A stretch of DNA of 64,000 nt from DASUBN01 sp964584665 (GCA_964584665.1 CAZPAO010000008.1:27347-91346); one strand, 5' to 3'; positions 8,382-17,656 are shown, numbered from the stretch's first letter. Program-made: numbers and translations. Notes: a model not told the origin generated them from the letters alone.

Positions 8382-9301
8382 GACTTCTTCTTGCCGGCCT
8401 TGGCCTGCGGTTTCAGCGTCGGAGCGGGCTTGGGCGGCAGTTCCGTCTGGGGCGGCGTCTGCGCCGGCCAGAACAGCAGCACTTCGTGGCCATGACCCAG
8501 GTCCGCAGCGGTGCGGGCGGCGACGTGAGCGAAGGGTTCTGCCGGGTTGCGCTCGAAGTGGCTGATGATGCCCACCGGATAACCGGCGGGGTAGCGTCCG
8601 CCGAGCCCGGAGCTCACCACCAGGTCGCCTTCCTTCACGTCGGCGCTGTTGGTCACATAAGGCAGCGAGAGCTGGGTGAGGTCGGCGCTGCCGACCGCGA
8701 GGGTGCGCAGGCCGGTGCGGTTCACTTCCACCTGTATGGCCTGGCCGGGGTCGCTGATGAGCGTGACTTCCGAGGCCAGCGGCGCGGTGCGGGTGACCTG
8801 GCCGACGATGCCGTAGGCGTCCAGCACGGTCTGGCCCTCGAACACGCCGTCGCCGGTGCCCTTGTCGATCACTACCATGTGGCGGAAGGGATCGAGGGCG
8901 GCGGACACGATCATCGCCACGCTGACGCGGCCGCTGACGTGGCTGGCGGCCTGCATCAGATTGCGCAGACGCTCGTTCTCCTGCTGGAGCGCCGCGAACT
9001 GCTGTAGCTCCGCGTCCGCCTGCAGCAGGCGGCCCTTGAGGTCGGCGTTCTCGTTCACGAGATGCACGTGGGTGGCGAGCTTGTCGCCGGCCCACACGAG
9101 CAGCGAGTGGGGCGCATCCACGATCACCTGCACCGGCCACACCACCGTGGCGAGGGCCGCGTGTATCTGCTTCAGGCGGCCGGTCTGGTGGTCATAGACC
9201 ATCAGCACGATGCAGATGAGGATGAGGAACAGGGTGCGCAGCGCGCCGGCGGGGCGGCTGGAGAAGAGTTGCGGCGATCGCTGGCGGCGGAAGACGGCCA
9301 C
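8378..9301 (-). CDS. mreC: MreC, rod-shape-determining protein
   Basis: A 307-residue protein with a short cytoplasmic N-terminus, one membrane span (TLFLILICIVLMVYD), a coiled-coil (about 80-115, leucine/glutamine-rich) and the periplasmic double beta-barrel domain. The C-terminus is a Pro/Lys-rich tail. It scaffolds PBP2 and activates the elongation complex. The start is GTG (9299-9301) with GGAG about eight bases upstream, which fits better than later methionines. It is separated from mreB by 151 bases carrying a perfect palindrome and an AT-rich promoter-like word. Confidence 0.95.
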   Translation of the reverse strand: MAVFRRQRSPQLFSSRPAGALRTLFLILICIVLMVYDHQTGRLKQIHAALATVVWPVQVIVDAPHSLLVWAGDKLATHVHLVNENADLKGRLLQADAELQQFAALQQENERLRNLMQAASHVSGRVSVAMIVSAALDPFRHMVVIDKGTGDGVFEGQTVLDAYGIVGQVTRTAPLASEVTLISDPGQAIQVEVNRTGLRTLAVGSADLTQLSLPYVTNSADVKEGDLVVSSGLGGRYPAGYPVGIISHFERNPAEPFAHVAARTAADLGHGHEVLLFWPAQTPPQTELPPKPAPTLKPQAKAGKKKS

Positions 9302-9381
9302 TCAGCGCGCTCCGGCGGGCTGGGTCTGGCGGCGGGCGTTCAGCGGGGTGAGGAGGGGCACCGGGACCTCAGGGAGCGCCA

Positions 9382-9391
9382 CATATATAGG
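9382..9391 (-). promoter_or_regulatory. AT-rich promoter-like word CCTATATATG upstream of mreC
   Basis: In the mreB-mreC gap the minus strand carries CATACCTATATATG, a possible -10 (TATATA) some 80 bases before the mreC start. No convincing -35 lies 16-18 bases further up, where the GC palindrome sits. The 12-mer CATACCTATATA recurs exactly upstream of prfA. It may be a secondary promoter that uncouples mreC onward from mreB; this is inference. Confidence 0.35.
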
Positions 9392-9402
9392 TATGCGCTA
9401 GT

Positions 9403-9428
9403 TTGCGGCCCGGGAGCCCGGGCCGCAA
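9403..9428. repeat. 26-bp GC-rich palindrome between mreB and mreC
   Basis: TTGCGGCCCGGG and its complement CCCGGGCCGCAA flank a two-base centre, so the site is perfectly palindromic over 26 bases. It lies 27 bases after the mreB stop. As RNA it would form a very stable hairpin, but no U-run follows on either strand. An attenuating or mRNA-end-protecting hairpin that lets mreB be expressed above mreCD is more likely than a classical terminator. Confidence 0.6.
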
Positions 9429-9452
9429 CAGGCGGCGGGCATCCCCGGGGGT

Positions 9453-10496
9453 TTATTCGACGGCGAAGGTCTCGGCGCCGTATTCGTCGATGAGTTCCAG
9501 CACCTTGCCGCCGCCGCGGGCCACGCAGGTCAGCGGGTCATCGGCGATCAGCACCGGCAGGCCGGTCTCTTCCCGCAGCAGGCGGTCGATGTCGCGCAGG
9601 AGTGCGCCGCCGCCGGTCAGGACGATGCCGTTGGTGGCCACGTCCGAACCCAGTTCCGGCGGGGTCTGTTCCAGGGCGTGCTTCACGGCCCCGACGATGC
9701 CGGCCAGGGGCTCCTGCAGGGCCTCCAGCACCTCGTTGCTGTTCAGGGTGAAGCTGCGCGGCACGCCCTCGGAGAGGTTGCGGCCCTTGATGTCCATCTC
9801 CAGCAGTTCCTTGCCGGGGTAGGCGCAGCCGATCTCATGCTTGACCCGCTCGGCGGTGGCTTCGCCGATCAGGATGCCGTAGTTGCGGCGGATGTAGTTG
9901 ATGATGGCCTCGTCGAAGCGGTCGCCGCCGATGCGGGCGGAGGCGGCGTAGACGATGCCGTTGAGGGAGATCACGGCCACCTCGGAGGTGCCGCCGCCGA
10001 TGTCCAGCACCATGGAGCCCTTGGCCTCGTGCACCGGCAGGCCGGCGCCGATGGCGGCTGCCATGGGTTCCTCGATCAGGTACACCTTGCGCGCGCCGGC
10101 GCCGGCGGCGGACTCGCGGATGGCGCGGCGTTCCACCTGGGTGGCGCCGTAGGGCACGCACACCAGCACGCGCGGGGTGGGGCGGAAATAGCGGTTGCCG
10201 TGCGCCTTCTTGATGAAGTGCTTCAGCATCTGTTCGGTGATGGTGAAGTCGGCGATCACGCCGTCCTTCATGGGACGGATGGCGACGATGTTGCCGGGGG
10301 TACGGCCGAGCATGCGCTTCGCGTCCTGGCCGTAGGCCTCGATGACCTTGTTGCCGCGGCCCGGTTCCTCGCGGATCGCCACCACCGAGGGCTCGCTCAG
10401 GATGATGCCTTTCCCGCGCATGTAGATGAGCGTGTTGGCTGTGCCTAAGTCGATGGACAGGTCGGTGGAGAAGAATCCGCGGAGGCTCTTGAACAT
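9453..10496 (-). CDS. mreB: MreB, actin-like cytoskeletal protein
   Basis: A 347-residue bacterial actin homologue that polymerises on the inner membrane and orients the elongasome in rod-shaped cells. It begins FKSLRGFFSTDLSIDLGTANTLIY, with an amphipathic N-terminal helix followed by the phosphate-1 motif. It also contains VLDIGGGTSEVAVISLNG (phosphate 2) and GIVLTGGGALLRDIDRLL (adenosine motif). Length matches E. coli MreB. It is the first gene of the minus-strand shape/peptidoglycan operon and is divergent from gatCAB. Confidence 0.98.
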   Translation of the reverse strand: MFKSLRGFFSTDLSIDLGTANTLIYMRGKGIILSEPSVVAIREEPGRGNKVIEAYGQDAKRMLGRTPGNIVAIRPMKDGVIADFTITEQMLKHFIKKAHGNRYFRPTPRVLVCVPYGATQVERRAIRESAAGAGARKVYLIEEPMAAAIGAGLPVHEAKGSMVLDIGGGTSEVAVISLNGIVYAASARIGGDRFDEAIINYIRRNYGILIGEATAERVKHEIGCAYPGKELLEMDIKGRNLSEGVPRSFTLNSNEVLEALQEPLAGIVGAVKHALEQTPPELGSDVATNGIVLTGGGALLRDIDRLLREETGLPVLIADDPLTCVARGGGKVLELIDEYGAETFAVE

Positions 10497-10534
10497 GGTT
10501 TTTTCTTGAAGATACCGGCAGGGTCAGGCGCGTT

Positions 10535-10563
10535 ACTTTAGCAACGGGGGGCTCCGGCGGCAA
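10535..10563 (-). promoter_or_regulatory. Probable sigma70-type promoter of mreB
   Basis: On the minus strand TTGCCG (10558-10563) and TAAAGT (10535-10540) are separated by exactly 17 bases, each matching the consensus at four of six positions. The -10 is about 40 bases upstream of the mreB ATG, in the 121-base divergent gap with gatC. It would drive the whole shape operon. Confidence 0.5.
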
Positions 10564-10572
10564 GCAGGTTTA

Positions 10573-10581
10573 TGCGATAAT
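10573..10581 (+). promoter_or_regulatory. Extended -10 element upstream of gatC
   Basis: TGCGATAAT is an extended -10 (TGn + GATAAT, five of six matches) located 36 bases before the gatC ATG. No clear -35 is seen, which is common for extended -10 promoters. It is placed back to back with the mreB promoter in the same gap. Confidence 0.5.
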
Positions 10582-10617
10582 CCCCTGGTTTTCCGCAAGT
10601 TTTCCCCGGAGCACCCC

Positions 10618-10908
10618 ATGTCCCTGACCCCGGACGACGTGAAGTCCATCGCCCGTCTCGCGCGGCTCTCCATAGCCGAGCAGGACATTCCGGCCTATGC
10701 CAAGAACCTCTCCAGCATCCTGGAGTTCGTGGCCCAACTGGACAAGGTGGATACCTCCGCGGTGCAACCCATGGCCCACCCCCTGGTCGGCCTGACCCAG
10801 CCCATGCGGGAAGACCGGGTCACGGACCATCCGGACCGGGATCGCTACCAGGCCGCCGCCCCCCAGGCGGAAGCGGGCCTGTATCTGGTGCCCAAGGTGC
10901 TCGAATAA
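10618..10908 (+). CDS. gatC: GatC, Asp/Glu-tRNA amidotransferase subunit C
   Basis: A 96-residue small subunit of the GatCAB complex, which amidates Glu-tRNA(Gln) and/or Asp-tRNA(Asn). Family features are visible: SIARLARLSI near the N-terminus and MREDRV near residue 62, the segment that wraps between GatA and GatB. It is the first gene of gatC-gatA-gatB, preceded by CCCGGAG as a Shine-Dalgarno. A tRNA-Gln gene is encoded elsewhere in this window (32201), but the sequence does not show which misacylated tRNA is used here. Confidence 0.95.
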   Translation: MSLTPDDVKSIARLARLSIAEQDIPAYAKNLSSILEFVAQLDKVDTSAVQPMAHPLVGLTQPMREDRVTDHPDRDRYQAAAPQAEAGLYLVPKVLE

Positions 10909-10948
10909 CAGCGACTGTTAAGTCGGAATCTGTACGGAATCCAAAACG

Positions 10949-12409
10949 ATGCTGCACAAGAAATCCCTGGCCGAGATGGCCCGCGACCTGAAGGCCAAGA
11001 AGGTCTCCAGCGAGGAACTCACGCGCGCCTTCCTGGAGCGCATCGAGCGCTTCAACCCCCGGCTCAATGCCTTCATCACCGTGCTCAAGGACTCGGCGCT
11101 GCAATCGGCCCGCGCGGCGGACCTGGACATCGCCGCCGGTCGCGGCGGCCCGCTCACGGGCCTGCCCATCGTGCACAAGGACATCTTCTGCACCGAGGGC
11201 GTGAAGACGAGCTGCGGCTCCAAGATGCTGGACAACTTCACAGCGCCCTACGACGCCACCGTGGTCGCCCGGCTGAAGCAGGCCGGCACCGTGCTGCTCG
11301 GCAAGGCCAACATGGACGAGTTCGCCATGGGCTCCTCCAACGAGACCAGCTACTACGGCCCCGTGAAGAACCCCTGGGACGAGACGCGCGTGCCCGGCGG
11401 TTCCTCCGGTGGTTCCGCGGCGATCGTGGCGGCGCGCCTCGCGCCCGCAGCCACCGCCACCGACACCGGCGGTTCCATCCGCCAGCCGGCGGCGCTCGTC
11501 GGCGCCACCGGCATCAAGCCCACCTACGGGCGTGTCTCGCGCTACGGCATCGTGGCCTTCGCCTCCAGCCTGGACCAGGCCGGCATCATCACTTACTCGG
11601 CGGAAGACGCCGCCATGATCATGCAGGTGATGTCGGGTCACGATGAGCGCGACTCCACCAGTGTGGACAAGCCGGTGCCGGACTACGTGGCGGGCCTCGG
11701 CGCATCCATGCAGGGGCTGCGCATCGGCGTGCCCAAGGAATTCTTCGACAAGGGCCTGGACCCGAAGGTGGCGGAAGCCACCCGGGAAGCCATCCGCGTC
11801 TACGAGAAGCTCGGTGCCAAGGTGCAGGACGTGAGCCTGCCCAACTTCTGGCTCTCGGTGCCCACCTACTACGTGGTGGCGCCGGCGGAGTGCTCTTCCA
11901 ATCTGGCCCGCTTCGATGGCGTGCGCTACGGCCATCGTTGCAAGGATCCGGTGGACCTGCTGGACCTCTACATGCGCAGCCGCGGCGAAGGTTTCGGCGC
12001 CGAGGTGAAGCGCCGCATCATGACCGGCACCTATGTACTCTCCGCCGGCTACTACGATGCCTATTACCTTAAGGCGCAGAAGACCCGCAGCCTCATCCGG
12101 CAGGACTTCCTTGAAGCCTTCAAGCAGGTGGACGTGATCATGGGCCCGACGGCCCCCGGCACTGCCTTCAAGCTGGGCGAGAAGACCGAGGACCCGGTGA
12201 CCATGTATCTGAACGATATCTATGCCAACGGCGTGAACCTGGCGGGTCTGCCCGGCATGTCCATCCCGGCGGGGTTCGTGGACGGGCTGCCGGTGGGCCT
12301 GCAGATCATCGGCAATTACTTCGACGAGGGACGCATGCTGGCGGTCGCGCACCAATACCAGCGCGAGACGGACTGGCACTCGCGTATCCCGAAGAATTAC
12401 GAGAACTGA
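10949..12409 (+). CDS. gatA: GatA, Asp/Glu-tRNA amidotransferase glutaminase subunit
   Basis: A 486-residue amidase-signature enzyme. The Ser-cisSer-Lys triad is visible: Lys77 in PIVHKD, Ser152/153 in GGSSGGSAA, and nucleophile Ser176 in TDTGGSIRQP. It hydrolyses glutamine and channels ammonia to GatB. It lies 40 bases after gatC and ends one base before the gatB start, so GatA and GatB are probably coupled. Length and motifs are those of GatA rather than a stand-alone amidase. Confidence 0.97.
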   Translation: MLHKKSLAEMARDLKAKKVSSEELTRAFLERIERFNPRLNAFITVLKDSALQSARAADLDIAAGRGGPLTGLPIVHKDIFCTEGVKTSCGSKMLDNFTAPYDATVVARLKQAGTVLLGKANMDEFAMGSSNETSYYGPVKNPWDETRVPGGSSGGSAAIVAARLAPAATATDTGGSIRQPAALVGATGIKPTYGRVSRYGIVAFASSLDQAGIITYSAEDAAMIMQVMSGHDERDSTSVDKPVPDYVAGLGASMQGLRIGVPKEFFDKGLDPKVAEATREAIRVYEKLGAKVQDVSLPNFWLSVPTYYVVAPAECSSNLARFDGVRYGHRCKDPVDLLDLYMRSRGEGFGAEVKRRIMTGTYVLSAGYYDAYYLKAQKTRSLIRQDFLEAFKQVDVIMGPTAPGTAFKLGEKTEDPVTMYLNDIYANGVNLAGLPGMSIPAGFVDGLPVGLQIIGNYFDEGRMLAVAHQYQRETDWHSRIPKNYEN

Positions 12410-12410
12410 T

Positions 12411-13847
12411 ATGGAATGGGAAACAGTCATCGGACTTGAAGTCCACACCCAGCTGCTCACCAAGAGCAAGCTCTTCTCCGGCTCGTCCACCGAGTTCGGC
12501 GCGCTGCCGAACAGCCAGGCGAACCTGGTGGACCTCGCCTATCCCGGCGTGCTGCCCGTCCTCAACAAGGAAGCGGTGCGCATGGCGGTCAAGTTCGGCC
12601 TGGCGGTGAGCGCCACGGTCGCGCCGCACTCGGTGTTCGCCCGCAAGAACTACTTCTATCCGGACCTGCCCAAGGGCTATCAGATAAGCCAGTACGAGCT
12701 GCCGGTGGTGGCCAAGGGCCATCTCGACGTCGAGCTGGACGATGGCTCCGTCAAGCGCGTCGGGATCACCCGCGCGCACCTGGAAGAGGATGCGGGCAAG
12801 TCTCTGCACGAGGGCTTCGGCAAGGCCACCGCGGTGGACCTGAACCGCGCCGGCACGGCGTTGCTGGAGATCGTCTCGGAGCCGGACCTGCGCTCGGCCA
12901 AGGAAGCGGTGAGCTACCTCAAGAAACTGCACAGCCTGGTGCGCTACCTCGAGATCTGCGACGGCAACATGCAGGAAGGCTCCTTCCGCTGCGATGCCAA
13001 CGTCTCGGTGCGGAAGAAGGGCGAGACCAAGTTCGGTACCCGCGCCGAACTGAAGAACATCAACTCCTTCCGCTTCGTGGAGAAGGCCATCAACCACGAG
13101 GTGCAGCGCCAGATCGAACTCATCGAGGGCGGCGGCAAGGTGGTGCAGGAGACGCGCCTCTATGACGCGGACCGGGACGAGACCCGCTCCATGCGCGCCA
13201 AGGAAGAGGCCAACGACTACCGGTATTTCCCGGACCCGGATCTGCTACCGCTGGACATCTCTGCGGCCTTCATCGCCGAGGTGAAGGGCAGCTTGCCGGA
13301 GCTACCGGCCGCCAAGAAAGAACGCTTCATGGCCGCCTACGGCCTCTCCGCCTACGACGCGGGTTTGCTTACGGGCAGCCGCGAGCTGGCGGACTATTAC
13401 GAGGCGGTGGTGAAGGCGAGCGCCGTCGAGGGCAAGCTCGCCGCCAACTGGGTGATGGGCGACTTCTCCGCCGCGCTCAACAAGGACGGCAAGGAGATAG
13501 AGGCGAGCCCGGTGAGCGCCGCCTTGCTGGCCGGAATGCTGAAGCGCATCCATGACAACACCATCTCCGGCAAGATAGCCAAGGAAGTGTTCGAGGCCAT
13601 GTGGGCCGGCGAGGGCGATGCGGACGCCATCATCGAGAAGAAGGGCTTGAAGCAGATCACCGACAGCGGCGCCCTGGAGAAGGCCATCGACGAGGTCATG
13701 GCCGCGAACCCGGGCCAGCTCGCAGACTACCGCTCCGGCAAGGACAAGCTATTCGCCTTCTTCGTGGGCCAGGTCATGAAGGCCACCAAGGGCAAGGCCA
13801 ACCCGCAGCAGGTCAACGACCTCCTGCTGAAGAAGCTCAAAGCCTGA
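12411..13847 (+). CDS. gatB: GatB, Asp/Glu-tRNA amidotransferase subunit B
   Basis: A 478-residue subunit that phosphorylates the misacylated tRNA carboxylate and transfers ammonia to it. It begins EWETVIGLEVHTQL, the GatB hallmark, continues with the kinase-like GatB_N domain containing DLNRAGTALLEIVSEPD and DGNMQEGSFRCDANVS, and ends with a helical and YqeY-like tail (about 335-478) that binds tRNA. It starts two bases after gatA and completes the complex. Confidence 0.97.
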   Translation: MEWETVIGLEVHTQLLTKSKLFSGSSTEFGALPNSQANLVDLAYPGVLPVLNKEAVRMAVKFGLAVSATVAPHSVFARKNYFYPDLPKGYQISQYELPVVAKGHLDVELDDGSVKRVGITRAHLEEDAGKSLHEGFGKATAVDLNRAGTALLEIVSEPDLRSAKEAVSYLKKLHSLVRYLEICDGNMQEGSFRCDANVSVRKKGETKFGTRAELKNINSFRFVEKAINHEVQRQIELIEGGGKVVQETRLYDADRDETRSMRAKEEANDYRYFPDPDLLPLDISAAFIAEVKGSLPELPAAKKERFMAAYGLSAYDAGLLTGSRELADYYEAVVKASAVEGKLAANWVMGDFSAALNKDGKEIEASPVSAALLAGMLKRIHDNTISGKIAKEVFEAMWAGEGDADAIIEKKGLKQITDSGALEKAIDEVMAANPGQLADYRSGKDKLFAFFVGQVMKATKGKANPQQVNDLLLKKLKA

Positions 13848-13935
13848 GATGGCGCGGCCCTAGGCCGCCCGTCGAGCTTGAAAACGCGTCCGGCGCCCAT
13901 ACATCGGGATGTTCCCAAACTTCCCGAGATTACGG

Positions 13936-14814
13936 ATGGAAATGAACGAGCACGATACCCTCAGGCGCTTCATATTCGACCAGTTGCCGGTCCAGGGCCG
14001 GCACGTGCACCTGGACGCCAGCTGGCGCGCGGCACTGGAGCGGCAGGACTATCCGCCGCCGGTGCGCGCGCTCCTGGGCGAGGCCATGGCCGCCGCGGCG
14101 CTCCTGTCCGCCACCCTCAAGTTCGACGGCAGCATCACCCTGCAGATCCAGGGCACGGGTCCCGTGCACCTGTTGGTGGTGCAGTGCACCAGCGACCTGA
14201 ACCTGCGCGGTCTCGCACGCTGGAGCGGCGAACTCGCGGGCTTGGGTTTCCGTGAGCTGGTGGGCGACGGCCGCCTGGTGATGACCATCGAGCAGAAGGC
14301 CAAGTCCGAGCGCTACCAGAGCATCGTGCCGCTGGAGGGTGCGAGCCTGTCCGCGTCGCTGGAGAGCTATTTCGAGCGTTCGGAGCAGCTCGCCACGCGT
14401 CTGTGGCTGACGGCGGGCGATGGCAGCGCCTCGGGCCTGCTGCTGCAGATGATGCCGGACCGCGAAGGCGGGTCGGACGCCTGGCAGCACGTCACCATCT
14501 TGAGCGATACGCTCAAACAGCAGGAGTTGGCTGGGCTCTCGGCCCAGGAGATCCTGCACCGTCTCTACAACGAGGATGACGTGCTTCTGTTCGAGGGCGC
14601 GCCGGTAGCGTTCCGTTGCCAGTGCTCCCGTGGGCGCATCGAGGACACCTTGCGCGGTCTCGGCCACGACGAAGTGCAATCGATCCTCAAGGAGCAGGGC
14701 AGCGTCGACGTGGACTGCGAGTTCTGCGGCCGGCGTTACAGTTTCGACCTGGTGGACGTAGAATCGTTGTTCAGCGGCCCGTTCCACCCTTCGATCAGGA
14801 ACCGCAAGCACTGA
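13936..14814 (+). CDS. hslO: Hsp33, redox-regulated chaperonin
   Basis: A cytoplasmic holdase chaperone activated by oxidative unfolding. About 292 residues from the ATG at 13936; MEMNEHDTLRRFIF resembles known Hsp33 N-termini, while an in-frame ATG at 13909 seems too early. The C-terminal zinc switch is intact: CQC near residue 235 and CEFC near residue 267 give the four cysteines. A GC hairpin (GCGGCC/GGCCGC) sits just after gatB, and TTGAAA upstream hints at a separate promoter. Confidence 0.93.
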   Translation: MEMNEHDTLRRFIFDQLPVQGRHVHLDASWRAALERQDYPPPVRALLGEAMAAAALLSATLKFDGSITLQIQGTGPVHLLVVQCTSDLNLRGLARWSGELAGLGFRELVGDGRLVMTIEQKAKSERYQSIVPLEGASLSASLESYFERSEQLATRLWLTAGDGSASGLLLQMMPDREGGSDAWQHVTILSDTLKQQELAGLSAQEILHRLYNEDDVLLFEGAPVAFRCQCSRGRIEDTLRGLGHDEVQSILKEQGSVDVDCEFCGRRYSFDLVDVESLFSGPFHPSIRNRKH

Positions 14815-14839
14815 GACCTTCCAGGGCAGGAGACATCCG

Positions 14840-17656
14840 ATGAGAGGCTTGAGTCTTGGTCTGATGTCCCTGTCCCTGGCGGCGCTGTACGCGCCGCCCG
14901 CTTCCGCCCTGGATCCCAACCTCGACTGGCGCACGCTGGAGAGCGCGCACTTCACCCTGGTCTACCACCCGGGCGAAGAGCAGCTCGCCCAGCACATGCT
15001 GGACGTGGCCGAGCAGGAATCCTCGCGCCTGGACCCCTGGCTGCAATGGCAGCCCGCGGACCGGGTGCAGCTCGTGCTCACGGACCACGTGGATCTCCCC
15101 AACGGCCTCACCACGCCCTTGCCGCGGGACCATATCGAACTCTACGTGAGCCCGCCGGATGACGTGGACTCCCTCGAGGACTTCGACGACTGGTTCCGGC
15201 TGCTCATCAGCCATGAATACACCCACGTGCTGCAGATGGATCAGGCGCGGGGTGCGTCGGCATTCCTGCGTGACCACGTCTTCGGCCGCAACGAGTTCCT
15301 CTTCCCCGGCGTGTTCCAGCCGACGCTGCTGCTGGAAGGTCTCGCGGTGTACGACGAGACCGACAGCGCCGCCGGGATAGGCCGCGGCCAGAGCAGCCTC
15401 TATTCCATGTACATGCGGGCCGAGGTGCAGCAGGGCCTGCGGCCCTGGTCCCAGGTGAGCATGGCGGGCGTCACGGAATGGCCGGGCGGGACCTTGCCCT
15501 ATCTCTATGGAGTGAACTACTACCAGTTCGTGGATCAGACCTACGGAAAGCAGGCGATCCCGGCGCTGGTGGAGAACTACAGCCACCACCTGATCCCGTT
15601 CCGGGTGGGCAGCAACATGGAAGACGTGTTGCATGACGATGACGTGCCGCAGGTATGGGCGAAGTTCACCGACTACCTGCAGCAGAAGTACGGGGCACCC
15701 CCTTATCCAGCGGGCACCCGCCTGGTGGAGGGCGAACGCCTCACCCAGTACGGTTTCAACACCGCTTCGCCCCGAGCCACGGCCGATGGTCGGGTGTTCT
15801 ACGTGCGGGACGAATGGCACCGCCAGCCCGCCATCATGGTCTGGCAGGCGGGCCAAGGCAGCCGCAAGCTCGCCGATACCTTCAGTCCGGCCCGGCTCGA
15901 CTGGAACGCGAAGGGCGGGCTCCTGGTGGCGCGGCCCGAGATATGCAGCGAATACCATCTCAACTTCGACCTCTATCGGGTGGACCCGGACTCCGGTGAG
16001 GTGACGCGCCTCACCCATTGCGGCCGCTACCACTACGGAAGCTGGTCGCCGGACGGCACGCACATAGCCGCCTCGCGCATCGACCTCGGCAAGAGCAGCC
16101 TCGTGGTGTTGGACGCGGACGGAGCCGGCGCAGAGACGATATGGAGCGGGGAGGACGGCGAGATCCTCGGCGGCCTGGACTGGTCGCCGGACGGCGAACA
16201 CCTCACGGCGGCGCTATGGCGTCTGGGCCGGCGCTGGGCGCTGGAGGAGTTCTCCTTCAGCACGCGCCAGTGGCGGGTGCTGGCGGCGGACGTCGGCGAC
16301 GTGGCGGACCCGGAATACGCGCCGGACGGCAAGTCGGTGCTGTTCACCGCCGATGCGGGCGGCGTCTACAACCTGCGCCGCGTGGAGCGGGAGAGCGGGG
16401 CGCTCACGACCCTGACCCGCGTCAGCACCGGCGCCTTCTCACCCAGCACGGGCAAGGATGGGGACGTCTACTATCTCGGCTACACCGGTGCAGGCTACGA
16501 CCTCTACCGGCTGGCCGCCGGGTCGGCAGCCGCGACGCCGCTCGCGCCTGCCGTACACAACTACACCACCTTGCCTGCAGCTCCACATGCGGACGCGCAG
16601 GAGGGCGACTACTCCCCCTGGTCCAGTCTGCTGCCGGCCTATTGGACGCCGGAGCTGGCTTTCGGCCCGGACTATTACCTGCTGGGCGCCGCCACCAGCG
16701 GCCAGGACGCGCTAGGCATCCACGTCTATGCCGCCGACATCAACTACGAGTTCAAGCACGGTTCGCCCGGCGGCAGTTTCATCTACACCTATGCGGACCG
16801 GCTGCAGTTCCTGGCGGCGCGGCTCTACTCGATGGATACCCTCGACAGCGGCAAGACCCTGGAGCGGGTGCGCCAGCAGGATCGGTTGCAGGCGCTGTGG
16901 CAGCGGCCCTGGCCTTCACTCGAACGCACGCTCACCTTCAGCATCGGTGCTTCCAGCGATGCGGAGAAAGACCGCTACGATCTCGGCGTGCCGGAACTGC
17001 CGGCGCGGGATTCCGCGGCGGGCATCGCCTTCCGTTGGAACAGCACCCAAAATTGGCCCATCTCGATCAGCCCGGACGATGGACGGGACGTGACCTTCGT
17101 GGCGGAGAGCAGCGACGTGTTCCCCAGTGACTTCACGGGCCGTGCCTACCGCCTGGATTGGAACGAATATATCCGCGCAGGTGACGAGGCGGTGGTGACC
17201 CTGCATTACCTCGAAGCCTACGGCACCGATGGCATCCAGCCCTTCAGCCTCGGCGGCGCCACGGATCCGGGTTACGGTACGCCTGCAGCGCAGTTGCTGT
17301 TCGACCGCCGCGACTTCGCCTTCCCCGGTTACCCCTCGGATTCACCGGGCCTCACGGGGCAGCGCATGCGCCTGGGCAGCGTGGGTCTGCGCATCCCCAT
17401 CATGCGGCCCGAGGCGGGCTTGCGCATACCGCCGGTGGGCGTGCATGACTTCTCGCTGCGGGTGTATTTCGATGCCGGTGGCACCTGGAACCAGGGTGGG
17501 CGCCCGACGCGCTACTCACGCAGTGCGGGGGCGGAGTGGGTCTCGGATTTGAGCCTCTTCTATATAGCCAACATCCGGTTGGTGCTGGGCGCGGCCCACG
17601 GCTTCGATGCGGACGGCGAGAACCAGGTCTACGGCACCCTGGAAGTCCCGTTCTAG
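14840..17656 (+). CDS. Secreted gluzincin-like peptidase fused to a TolB-type propeller and a barrel-like C-terminus
   Basis: A 938-residue protein with a signal peptide (cleavage near ASA, residue 23). An N-terminal metallopeptidase region carries HEYTH (125-129) and a candidate third zinc ligand Glu166 in LLLEGLAVY, the HExxH...E spacing of gluzincins. The middle (about 310-590) has PD40/TolB-type propeller blades with repeated SWSPDGTH, DWSPDGEH and EYAPDGKS motifs. The last 300 residues are rich in alternating strands, with FSLGGATDPGYG, FDAGGTWNQ and a terminal Phe, resembling a BamA-like outer-membrane barrel. Substrate unknown. It follows hslO by 25 bases and is convergent with the next gene, overlapping it by four bases. 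Confidence 0.75.
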   Translation: MRGLSLGLMSLSLAALYAPPASALDPNLDWRTLESAHFTLVYHPGEEQLAQHMLDVAEQESSRLDPWLQWQPADRVQLVLTDHVDLPNGLTTPLPRDHIELYVSPPDDVDSLEDFDDWFRLLISHEYTHVLQMDQARGASAFLRDHVFGRNEFLFPGVFQPTLLLEGLAVYDETDSAAGIGRGQSSLYSMYMRAEVQQGLRPWSQVSMAGVTEWPGGTLPYLYGVNYYQFVDQTYGKQAIPALVENYSHHLIPFRVGSNMEDVLHDDDVPQVWAKFTDYLQQKYGAPPYPAGTRLVEGERLTQYGFNTASPRATADGRVFYVRDEWHRQPAIMVWQAGQGSRKLADTFSPARLDWNAKGGLLVARPEICSEYHLNFDLYRVDPDSGEVTRLTHCGRYHYGSWSPDGTHIAASRIDLGKSSLVVLDADGAGAETIWSGEDGEILGGLDWSPDGEHLTAALWRLGRRWALEEFSFSTRQWRVLAADVGDVADPEYAPDGKSVLFTADAGGVYNLRRVERESGALTTLTRVSTGAFSPSTGKDGDVYYLGYTGAGYDLYRLAAGSAAATPLAPAVHNYTTLPAAPHADAQEGDYSPWSSLLPAYWTPELAFGPDYYLLGAATSGQDALGIHVYAADINYEFKHGSPGGSFIYTYADRLQFLAARLYSMDTLDSGKTLERVRQQDRLQALWQRPWPSLERTLTFSIGASSDAEKDRYDLGVPELPARDSAAGIAFRWNSTQNWPISISPDDGRDVTFVAESSDVFPSDFTGRAYRLDWNEYIRAGDEAVVTLHYLEAYGTDGIQPFSLGGATDPGYGTPAAQLLFDRRDFAFPGYPSDSPGLTGQRMRLGSVGLRIPIMRPEAGLRIPPVGVHDFSLRVYFDAGGTWNQGGRPTRYSRSAGAEWVSDLSLFYIANIRLVLGAAHGFDADGENQVYGTLEVPF

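Noticed and set aside
6684..8495. Long plus-strand open frame of about 600 codons opposite mrdA and mreD
   Set aside because: Composition is the His/Val/Gln/Arg-rich pattern of an antisense shadow in GC-rich DNA, and the opposite strand carries well-recognised genes with intact motifs.
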